Assembly (NCBI GenBank): GCA_016888885.1 | Contig: CP069437.1 | Coordinates: forward strand, 2,170,001 to 2,234,000 | Source of the DNA: Faucicola sp902506215 | Lineage (GTDB): Bacteria > Pseudomonadota > Gammaproteobacteria > Pseudomonadales > Moraxellaceae | Direction: 5' to 3' | Length of the DNA stretch: 64,000 nucleotides | Shown: in pieces, positions 10,191 through 18,450 of the stretch | How the letters are laid out: every line of letters begins with the position of its first letter | Numbering within the stretch: position 1 is the stretch's first letter | Notes under the pieces: generated by a model | Database searches by the model: none | Told to the model about the DNA's origin: nothing | Seen by the model: only the letters and a program-made list of their open reading frames with translations | Made by a program: the position numbers and the translations under genes

Positions 10191-10667
10191 TTAAGGGGTG
10201 ACGCTATTAACACGAGTTTGTGCTGAAACGCTCACTGATTTACCAGCAGGTACTTCAGCAATTGTCCATCGCAATGCACGATAGTCTTGTAAAGGTACAT
10301 TAACGATTTGGTTGCCTACTTTGCGTTTTAGTGGCATAGCAGCAAAGTTCACACCGTCGGTGCTAGCTAACGTTGCGCTTGGGGTAGATTTGGCTAAGAA
10401 TTGAGTAGCTGGCGGTATAGGTAAGGTAGCCGTTAAGTTTTTTATGGCTTTACCTGTATTATTGGTATAGACCGCGCGATATTCGATAACGTCATTGGGT
10501 TTTACCTTGGTGACTGGCTGTGCCACGGTTATCCCTTGAGCATTCTGGGTAAGTTTATTGGCAGTAAGCGCCACACTAACAGGCTCTTTTTGGGGTGTAA
10601 CTGCGACTGATACCCCTGTAATGCCAACGATTGCTGCTGTAATTAACAATATATTAAATGCACGCAC
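10191..10667 (-). CDS. Small exported single-domain DUF11-like protein (158 aa)
   Basis: The GTG start has AGGAG 8 bases upstream. The N-terminus is a typical signal (MRAFNILLITAAIVGITGV). The mature part is a single DUF11-like Ig domain (VIEYRAVYTNNTGKAIKNL ... LRWTIAEVPAGKSVSVSAQ). It is the first gene of operon B, 37 bases before the 909-aa gene. Its size suggests a minor subunit, cap or chaperone-like partner for the large proteins, but nothing in the sequence proves this. Confidence 0.8.
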   Translation of the reverse strand: MRAFNILLITAAIVGITGVSVAVTPQKEPVSVALTANKLTQNAQGITVAQPVTKVKPNDVIEYRAVYTNNTGKAIKNLTATLPIPPATQFLAKSTPSATLASTDGVNFAAMPLKRKVGNQIVNVPLQDYRALRWTIAEVPAGKSVSVSAQTRVNSVTP

Positions 10668-11346
10668 TAGACTAACTCCTTTTTTCGATAATACAAGTCA
10701 TCGAAACTGTACTGATATTGAGTATATCGATATAGTATTTATTAGATAATGGAAGATAGCTATGGGCAGTAATCATAAATTGTGGTCATTTTAGACTTAG
10801 CTTGCCCAGTTATTACCTAACGAAATAATGTTGACCTATTTATATACTAGTATCATAAATGATGTCTAATGCTAAATCCACAGTTACAAGAATTAACATT
10901 AAACAAAATGACTAAATGATTATTTTATCGAATAAGCGGTAAATTGTTATTTAAATAAGCCTAATTTTTGACTATTTTGCAGTCATGAAACACCGTCTAT
11001 TCGTATGAATGGTAATAAGCAACAACCAAATATCATCCATAAAAAATACAAGACTTTAATTCTTTTCATAAAATAATTTTAAAAATCAATATTTATATTA
11101 TTGTTCTATTTTTTTAAAAAACAAATTTAAAAATCTAAAGAAACTGTATGTAATATTTGTTATTGAATTATAGAGTATAGCCCCAGTATTACTATTTTTG
11201 CTTAAAATTTGTGATTAAGTGCATATTACTCGTAAGTAGTAAAGGTTGCAAGGCGTCTATCCAAAGACGCCCTTCGTGGTTTCATTAATAATACTTGATA
11301 ACCCTAGCCAATGGCTTAAAATTTCATAAGCCTTAAAATCCATTTT
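10668..11346. other. 679-bp AT-rich gap between surface-protein operons A and B
   Basis: No gene is supported on either strand. The right end holds a hairpin GGCGTCT-N6-AGACGCC (11252-11271), 76 bases past the operon A stop; it lacks a clear U run and may be a weak terminator. The left end must carry the promoter for operon B, but I could not pick a convincing -35/-10 pair. The middle is strongly AT-rich with homopolymer A and T runs. Confidence 0.6.
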
Positions 11347-14300
11347 TTAGGGTATTGATACACAATACCTAACAGTACCACTGGTCGCAGGTGGTAACTT
11401 ACCAGCCATTGACCATCTGAGTGAATTCCCTGATTGCGTAGGGGTACAGGTTATTCCTGTCGGCGTAGTGTTACAAGTTTGACTTTGAAATACCATACCC
11501 GTTGGTACGCTATCTTTCACCATGACATCAACCAAATTTTTAGTGCTGTTATTGCGATAAGTAATTTCATACTCCAAAAAGTTACCATTGCGGGCTTTGT
11601 TGGCAGTGACAAAAGCATTGGTATCGTTAACAGTTGATGGACAGCTTGACACAACGCGCACGCCTTTTTTCATATCTAAGCCTGCACTACCTACCAGCGT
11701 AGTATCTGTCACAGTGTTGCTAGTCACAGGTGTATTACCTGAGGTTGCAGTGCCATTAGCTTGCAAACTTACCACCTGTTGTGCACCAGCGCTGGCATTA
11801 ATGGGTACGTTGACACGGTGAACCACACAAATCGACTGAACCGGGTTAAGGGTGCTTGTACCTGTTAATACGGTTTCACCCACGTCGACTTTACCATTGC
11901 AGTTACTGTCTAGATATATAACAGATTGCCAAGGTTGGTCAGCACTATTGGCAGGCGACTGGGCGGCGATGCTATTGATCGAATTCATAGTAATGACTGC
12001 AAGGCTACTAATTTTATGGGGATAATCAACCACGCCGCCAGCGATTGTGGTTTGTTGGTTATTCGGGGTTATCACCAATGCCAACTTAGCATCGCCAAAA
12101 TTGTTATTTGGGTAATTAAAATTGCTAGTTTTATTTAGCGAGATGCTGTCAGCTGATAAATCATAGCTGCCACCTGAGCCCGAAGTGCCACTGACTGAGG
12201 TATAGCCTGCGGCATTTGTGGCTACAATAGTAAAAGCAGGGGTCAATTTTTCTGGGGATACATTAAACGTATAATCACCTGTGGCATCGGTCACAACTTC
12301 GGCAATAACTGCACCTGCGCTATCCTTTAATTGAACTTTACTACCCGCTATGCCCGTTTCACCGGCATCTTGTACACCATTGTAGGCATTACTATTGACA
12401 GATGTGGTACCACTGTTGTCATTAAACACTCGACCGCTAACGGTAATTTGTTTAAGCGAATTGGTAAAACTACAAACAAAATTTGCCCCAGGTTTTAAAT
12501 AAGTAGGGTCAATGGTCAAAGTTGAATTAGAAAGACTACCAATGGGATTAGTAGTGTTACCAGAGATACTGGCATTGTTGTCTATACAACTAGCACTTGA
12601 AAGTGTAAAACCCGTGGTGCTCAACTCATTGATAACCAGGCTATTAGTGATGGTTTCTACATGGTGAATAACGTTACTGGTCACAGCGGTACCTGCTGTC
12701 GCTGTTGTCACGCTATCAGAACTTGTTGAGGCGTTAGTCACATTAAAGTTAAATGTACCGACATTGCCAATCGAGGTTTTAGCGATTTGAACCCGTGGCT
12801 GTATTTTGTCCGTATCTGATGTAGTACATGTTTGTGATGCGGCATCAAAGCTACGAGTAATATTGCTCGATGTATCACTCACACAGGCAGTACCCAATGC
12901 GGTAACATTCGTTGGACTCTTAACACTGGCGGTGTTGGTCACTGAGCTTGCAGTAAGGGCATTTAAGGTGACTGGTACACTAAGAATATATTTTTGCCCG
13001 CTAGCTAGCACAGGTAAGGCATAGCCAGCTTCGAGTTGATTGACAGTTGGGGTAGTCGCTGCGGTACATTGATTGCCATCAATGGTGCTACAAACGGGCA
13101 TACCTTTGGTCATATTAGTAGCCACTGGGTCTTTTAGTATAGCGCCTGTGACATCACTGGGTCCTTGGTTTTCCACAGTTAAAGTATAAGTGGTTTGACC
13201 GATTGCATTGACCGAATCGGTGTAATTGGTTTTGGTGATGACCAACGCTGCTGCATCAATAATATTGATACTTGCAGGAATAGCTGCAGTGGTTGCGCTA
13301 TCATAATTTACCGTATTACAGCTGCTACCATCTATTGACAGACCAATAGCACCATAACCGCCTGGGTTTAGCTCGCCTATAGAATACGTCCCATTGCGGT
13401 TAATGATACGGTAAGTTAACTGATGATAACCTGCCGAAAGACTAAAAGAAGTGCTTAAAAGACCGTTTGGTTGGTACTTAGATTTGCTAATTAATACCTG
13501 ATTGCCTTCCATAATGTAGGCACCATCATCTACACCTAGTGAGGAATTTCCAACGCACACACTCACGTTTTGAGTTTTGGGCAAAAATATGCCTGTTTTA
13601 AACTCCCATGCGCGGCGGTTATCTCCAAACTCACTAGTGATAGGTAAACTCACTGTAAGATACTTAGAAGTACTCATAGTAGTAATTAATTGCTGTATCA
13701 TCGGTGATGCCGTGCTGCTACTGGTACCATAGACATTGTTATTAGCCCCAGATACACTTTGTGTTAGATAAGTACCTGTGGGGCTAGATTGCGCAGCAGG
13801 CCAAGCCCCTAAAATATTATTGGGATCTTCAACGGATGGTTCATCATAATAACTGCCCGCTGGTATTGCCCCACTGCCAAGGTTACCTACCCAAAATGCG
13901 CCGTTAGGGCGGATTTCATTTTTTTCATTACTGCCCCATACTTTATAAAGCGTTTCACCCGCGCCACTACCCGGGTTAAACTCATTGCTATTCACCTTAA
14001 TGCTCACTTGCTGTGCTGTACCAAGAGAGGTAGTGGATGTTGTGCTATAACTAACATTAAGCTGAAAGTTTAAATTATTGGCGACCCCACCCACATCACA
14101 GGTCCATTGCCCTGATGCCAATGTACAAGCACTACCACCTACCACATTGACACTTGTAACAGTAACACCTGACTGTGGGGCTGGAATGACGGTAGCAATC
14201 GTTCCAGTAGCCGCATCAGGCCCCTTGTTGGTAATAGTAATCAGTTGCTGCCCTGTGCCACCGCGATAAATAGTTGGTAAATCAGGTACAATTTCAAAAC

Positions 14301-15723
14301 GTGCTTCTTTAATAGCCGCCTCTTGTGGCATTGGGCTAGGTGGGGTGACAATGTTGGTATTAACTGTACTGCTATTATTGTTGAGATTGAAATCAGTAGC
14401 ACTCTCGAGCAAAGTAGCGGTATTACTAACCAATCCAACGGTAGAAGCGGTTCCCTGTAAAATAATGTTACATGTGGCACCGGCTGGTCCACTAAAAGTA
14501 CCACTTACCGTATTACCATTTAAGGTTGGAGTACAGGATGCACCAGTTGAAGGTGTAGTACTTACCACACTTAATCCAGTAATTGCATTCGGAACGATAT
14601 CGCTATATTGTGCACTATTGACGGGATTAGCTGTGCCATTGGCAAGTGTAAGCCGATATTGAACTAAACTGCCTTGAGTGACACTCAATTGTGTGCCGTC
14701 AAATGTTCCACTATTATCAGGCCGTTGAGTTTTGGTGATTGAAATGTCGTTAGCTGCTTCCAGGCTAGACACGGCAAAGTGAAATTGGTCACCAGCGTTA
14801 CTCGCGTCCCAAGTAGTGCCTTGACCATCACCTCTTATGTAAACATCAAAAGTTAGTGAGCTAATACGTCTGCCTTGTAAATATACACTACCACTTGCCC
14901 CACCACTGCCTGTGGCTGCTGATATTATGCTGGCGTTATTGGTGATTTGTGTCTGTGTTACGCTAAGCTCTTGACTACCAGATAGCCGAGACATGATCAC
15001 TGAATTATTAAGTGATGTGTTTGAAACTAAATCAAATTCGGCGCTAAAACCCAAACTACCTACTTTAGCACCAAGCCCTGCCACCTGTAATACCGGATTA
15101 GTAATAGGGCGATTAAAATTAATAGTAATGGTACCGACTTTATGACGTCCACTAGTTGATAGCGCTGATAACCCAGTTGTAGCAGCAAAAAAACTTAGTC
15201 CATAATTCGCATTTGTGTCAATCCCGCCATTCGTGCTTAAACATGCCCGACCATTGATACAACTTGAGGGGGCATTGGCTAATGTGGCGGAAAAATTACT
15301 ATTTTGAGGTCCTCCAATAGCACCTAAGTTTTTATAAATATTGTCGCTAGCGAGATAAGCAGTTGAATCTATAATGCCCGTGCTTGGCTTAGCACCGAAT
15401 ATAAAATTTGGTTGATTTCTAGTTCCGCCACTTGTATAGGTTGATTTACTATAAACTGAAGTAATTTGGTAAGTCGCTGTGGTATTTGGTGAATAAGGAG
15501 TAGCAATATTGTCAGAAGGATTATTTAAATTGGCTTCAAAGGTAACAGTCTGGGCGTTAGACGTGGGACCCATAGCGCTAGTATTTCCCCCACCTGCAAA
15601 TAGTTCAATACTGGCCGGTGCAGCATACGCAAAGCCACTTAAGATGAGCATAAAAACTAAACTCATTAAGGTGATTATATTATGCAAGATAGTAGGGTAT
15701 TTGTTTTCTATAGTGCTCATCAT
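11347..15723 (-). CDS. Very large secreted DUF11/SdrD-B surface protein (1458 aa)
   Basis: The reading frame is open to 15810, but the ATG at 15723 is preferred. It has AGGA 8 bases upstream, lies 13 bases past the previous stop, and is followed by a good signal (ITLMSLVFMLILSGFAYAAP). The first about 300 residues are Gly/Ser/Asn-rich and contain a cysteine pair (SSCINGRAC). DUF11-type domains occur near 330-430 (ISITKTQRP) and 830-930 (LVITKTNYTDSVN). An SdrD B-like domain lies near 1100-1170 (VSGRVFNDN ... GVQDAGETG). A calcium-type loop DSNCNGKVD is near 1273. The protein ends in a last DUF11 domain (SGTVRYCVSIP). No C-terminal sorting signal is visible. Third gene of operon A. Likely an adhesin or surface-layer component. 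Confidence 0.83.
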   Translation of the reverse strand: MMSTIENKYPTILHNIITLMSLVFMLILSGFAYAAPASIELFAGGGNTSAMGPTSNAQTVTFEANLNNPSDNIATPYSPNTTATYQITSVYSKSTYTSGGTRNQPNFIFGAKPSTGIIDSTAYLASDNIYKNLGAIGGPQNSNFSATLANAPSSCINGRACLSTNGGIDTNANYGLSFFAATTGLSALSTSGRHKVGTITINFNRPITNPVLQVAGLGAKVGSLGFSAEFDLVSNTSLNNSVIMSRLSGSQELSVTQTQITNNASIISAATGSGGASGSVYLQGRRISSLTFDVYIRGDGQGTTWDASNAGDQFHFAVSSLEAANDISITKTQRPDNSGTFDGTQLSVTQGSLVQYRLTLANGTANPVNSAQYSDIVPNAITGLSVVSTTPSTGASCTPTLNGNTVSGTFSGPAGATCNIILQGTASTVGLVSNTATLLESATDFNLNNNSSTVNTNIVTPPSPMPQEAAIKEARFEIVPDLPTIYRGGTGQQLITITNKGPDAATGTIATVIPAPQSGVTVTSVNVVGGSACTLASGQWTCDVGGVANNLNFQLNVSYSTTSTTSLGTAQQVSIKVNSNEFNPGSGAGETLYKVWGSNEKNEIRPNGAFWVGNLGSGAIPAGSYYDEPSVEDPNNILGAWPAAQSSPTGTYLTQSVSGANNNVYGTSSSTASPMIQQLITTMSTSKYLTVSLPITSEFGDNRRAWEFKTGIFLPKTQNVSVCVGNSSLGVDDGAYIMEGNQVLISKSKYQPNGLLSTSFSLSAGYHQLTYRIINRNGTYSIGELNPGGYGAIGLSIDGSSCNTVNYDSATTAAIPASINIIDAAALVITKTNYTDSVNAIGQTTYTLTVENQGPSDVTGAILKDPVATNMTKGMPVCSTIDGNQCTAATTPTVNQLEAGYALPVLASGQKYILSVPVTLNALTASSVTNTASVKSPTNVTALGTACVSDTSSNITRSFDAASQTCTTSDTDKIQPRVQIAKTSIGNVGTFNFNVTNASTSSDSVTTATAGTAVTSNVIHHVETITNSLVINELSTTGFTLSSASCIDNNASISGNTTNPIGSLSNSTLTIDPTYLKPGANFVCSFTNSLKQITVSGRVFNDNSGTTSVNSNAYNGVQDAGETGIAGSKVQLKDSAGAVIAEVVTDATGDYTFNVSPEKLTPAFTIVATNAAGYTSVSGTSGSGGSYDLSADSISLNKTSNFNYPNNNFGDAKLALVITPNNQQTTIAGGVVDYPHKISSLAVITMNSINSIAAQSPANSADQPWQSVIYLDSNCNGKVDVGETVLTGTSTLNPVQSICVVHRVNVPINASAGAQQVVSLQANGTATSGNTPVTSNTVTDTTLVGSAGLDMKKGVRVVSSCPSTVNDTNAFVTANKARNGNFLEYEITYRNNSTKNLVDVMVKDSVPTGMVFQSQTCNTTPTGITCTPTQSGNSLRWSMAGKLPPATSGTVRYCVSIP

Positions 15724-15736
15724 AATTTTATTCCTA

Positions 15737-18433
15737 TCATTGACCCACATAACGCACCCCAAATTCAAAGTTATAACTGCTGTTTGGTGCAACACTGGAC
15801 AGCTGACCACTTAGCGTACCGGATGACCCTTTGGCAGGAGCAACGATACTACCACTAGTACAGCTAGCACAAGTTGGCGCAAATTCCATGACGGTTGCTG
15901 CCGGTGTTGCATCGCGAAAATTAAATTGTCCGATTGCCGTTGCCCCTTCGTTTTTGACCGTCACCCGATACAGCACGCATTGCCCCGTGCCATTCGTGTT
16001 TCGACCGATGGTTAAGCCACTGGTGGTATAGCTACTGTCAGCTTGACCATTGCAGTCATCATCTTTGGCTTGAAATTTATACAAACGTAGTTGAGTGGTG
16101 GTGACGCGTGTAATGTCAGTGGCAGTATCTAGTACGGTGCCCGTGCTGGTTTTAAACTGTATGCTGGCGGTGTCAATCATGCCAACTGGCGCATTGGCTG
16201 GGCTTTGTACCTTGGCAAATATACGTGCCTGACTCGTTGCAGGGAATAAACTACCGCTAATATTGGTTGGGTCAAGCAAAGTGTCTGTGCTATCAAACTG
16301 ACCATTGGCATTACTATCGAGATAATAGGTGCTAGTAAAACCGGGTTGGTCATGCTGAGTTACTAATTGATAACTCCCTGTTAAAGCGGTCTTGGTGTAG
16401 TTATACAGCGTATGGGTGTAGACAATGGTACCCCCAGGGGTGATTTGTCCTCGTAAATCTGGATCAAAACTTACCGTACCGACTGCATTTAACGTATCGA
16501 TATTAATCGCGTTTTTTAAGGTATCAAAGCCAGATGTATTGGTATCTTGATAAGTTGCTGAACTGACTTTGAAATAGATAGGTACATTGGTCAGCGTAGC
16601 CGTGTCATTCTTTAGTTTGACTACCGCACAATAAGCTTGGCTTTCACCGTTTTTAAGTAGCCGAGTTTGGCCAATTTCATTGCCCAGTGTGCTACAGTCA
16701 GCTGATGTGCTGTCAAAATAGCGTACACTAGCGATGCCAGTAGGTAACTCGAGCTTGCTAAAATCACCATCGCCATCAGCAGCGAACTGATAAGCAGTAG
16801 CAGCGCCCGTGTGTTTGACGGTTAGAGGGAAAACCACTTGACCATTTGACTTACCGGTTAGTGTTTTCCAAGCATTACCATTGTTGGTCGTTGCGCCATT
16901 GCCTGTACCATTGTTGCTAGTCTCTGGGCTATTGGTAAGATCCACTGAGATATTGGTAGCAGCAATGCTGGTGTTATTAGTAACGGTGTCTGACTGGGTG
17001 CTATCCCCCAATGACTGGGCTTTTGGCACCACTGTATAAACGGTGCCGGTGGCTCCCTCATTGGTGGTTGGCAAACGAACCTTAACCACAATAGGCAACA
17101 TGCCTCCAGCAGGCAAATTGCCTGTATCAGGAATACCATCACCATTGCTATCAAGCAGCGGTGTCACACCATCAGCACGGTAGAACTCGACTTGATGCGG
17201 GGTAGGGAAGTTGTCGCTATTGATAGTCAGGTTAAAGCGATCTTCCGTGTTACCTGTATTCCAAACATAGTTGGTAAAGCTTACCTCATCACCAGCCGTG
17301 ATACTTGCGGCTGTAACCTGATCATCGCTGCCGCTGTTATTGGTATTGTTGGCATTGGCATTGAGCACCACCCGATAAATTGGCGCAATATTCCAACTAG
17401 CAGTGTTGGAAGTAGTAGAAATATTAGCGGTGCTAGTATTATTATCATGATCGTAGTTGACATTGACAGTATTGAAAATAGCACCTGCCGTGGTCTGTAC
17501 AACATTGACAGCAAATTGGATATTGCCTGTACTGTTGGCAGGGATACTGGTTAAAGTAGCCTTGACAGTGCGACCATCTGTATCAAGATAATAGTCAATA
17601 CCGCTGGGGTCATTACTACCAGACGCGGGGTTAAGCGCGGTACCGAGCCAAGTTTCTTTGCCCGACTGATAAGACAGACTGGCAGGTAAGGTGTCTGTGA
17701 GTATCACTTGACCACTATCCATTGAGCTTTGATTAGCGTAATCAAAGCGCACGTAGGTAGTATCATTTTGGACAAAAAACGATTTGGTGACTGTAACAAT
17801 GGCGCTATTGGACAAAGTCACAGTGTCAGTGTTATTAAGTGATAGGGTATTGTTATTGGTCGAGCTGGCAACTAAGCTTAATTTAGCACTGTTGCCCAGC
17901 ACCACGCCTGTCGTGCCTGTTATGGGAACTTGGGCTTCAACGATAAGGCCTGTAGATTGACCGGGTGCCAGTGTGATACTGCTTAAATTATTGATATTAT
18001 CAGCTACGCCGTCTTGGTTGGCATCGGCATAGATTTTAATATTATTGACGTCAAAGCTATCACTCGTCAGGTTTTGGGTTGATAAATTATAGGTATCAGT
18101 GATATTACCAGTATTGGTGAGCACGTGCGGGAATTGAATGGTTTGGCCGTTTTGAGCATTTTGGCTACGATCCGCCACTAACGTTGCTGCATAGACAGGT
18201 AAAATCGTGGTTTGTACCAGATTAGAGCGGCTGGTTTGGACAACGTTTGAGCCTTCTTCCTTGTATTCCCCAACTGCCATATTACTAATAATATCTCCCG
18301 CCAGCACACCGGCGCTGGCTTGATGAGTCCACAAAATAGCCACTGTCAAACCAGCCAATTTTAGCCATTTACGGCAAGCTGTCCCCCCACTTGGTTGGAC
18401 AAAAGAGGAAAGCTTGTGACGAAAATCAGTCAT
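15737..18433 (-). CDS. Secreted DUF11-type repeat protein (898 aa)
   Basis: Signal peptide: basic N-terminus, hydrophobic core LAGLTVAILW and cleavage near QASAG. The mature chain follows the same plan as the 909-aa and 888-aa proteins: an N-terminal domain with HVLTNTGNITDTYNL, then DUF11/Ig repeats. Asp loops lie near residues 137 (DANQDGVAD), 426 (DSNGDGIPD) and 704 (DSNANGQFD). The terminal domain has a cysteine pair (DDDCNGQ ... TGQCVLYRV) and ends FGVRYVGQ. It lies 17 bases after the 888-aa gene and 13 before the 1458-aa gene, so it is surely co-transcribed. Role unknown; the paralogy suggests interchangeable or co-assembling subunits. Confidence 0.85.
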   Translation of the reverse strand: MTDFRHKLSSFVQPSGGTACRKWLKLAGLTVAILWTHQASAGVLAGDIISNMAVGEYKEEGSNVVQTSRSNLVQTTILPVYAATLVADRSQNAQNGQTIQFPHVLTNTGNITDTYNLSTQNLTSDSFDVNNIKIYADANQDGVADNINNLSSITLAPGQSTGLIVEAQVPITGTTGVVLGNSAKLSLVASSTNNNTLSLNNTDTVTLSNSAIVTVTKSFFVQNDTTYVRFDYANQSSMDSGQVILTDTLPASLSYQSGKETWLGTALNPASGSNDPSGIDYYLDTDGRTVKATLTSIPANSTGNIQFAVNVVQTTAGAIFNTVNVNYDHDNNTSTANISTTSNTASWNIAPIYRVVLNANANNTNNSGSDDQVTAASITAGDEVSFTNYVWNTGNTEDRFNLTINSDNFPTPHQVEFYRADGVTPLLDSNGDGIPDTGNLPAGGMLPIVVKVRLPTTNEGATGTVYTVVPKAQSLGDSTQSDTVTNNTSIAATNISVDLTNSPETSNNGTGNGATTNNGNAWKTLTGKSNGQVVFPLTVKHTGAATAYQFAADGDGDFSKLELPTGIASVRYFDSTSADCSTLGNEIGQTRLLKNGESQAYCAVVKLKNDTATLTNVPIYFKVSSATYQDTNTSGFDTLKNAINIDTLNAVGTVSFDPDLRGQITPGGTIVYTHTLYNYTKTALTGSYQLVTQHDQPGFTSTYYLDSNANGQFDSTDTLLDPTNISGSLFPATSQARIFAKVQSPANAPVGMIDTASIQFKTSTGTVLDTATDITRVTTTQLRLYKFQAKDDDCNGQADSSYTTSGLTIGRNTNGTGQCVLYRVTVKNEGATAIGQFNFRDATPAATVMEFAPTCASCTSGSIVAPAKGSSGTLSGQLSSVAPNSSYNFEFGVRYVGQ

Positions 18434-18450
18434 AGTATTGTCCTATTAGG

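Noticed and set aside
17192..17554. 120-codon plus-strand frame within the surface-protein operon
   Set aside because: Antisense to the 898-aa gene with no ribosome binding site; typical of shadow frames in Thr/Asn-rich repeat genes.
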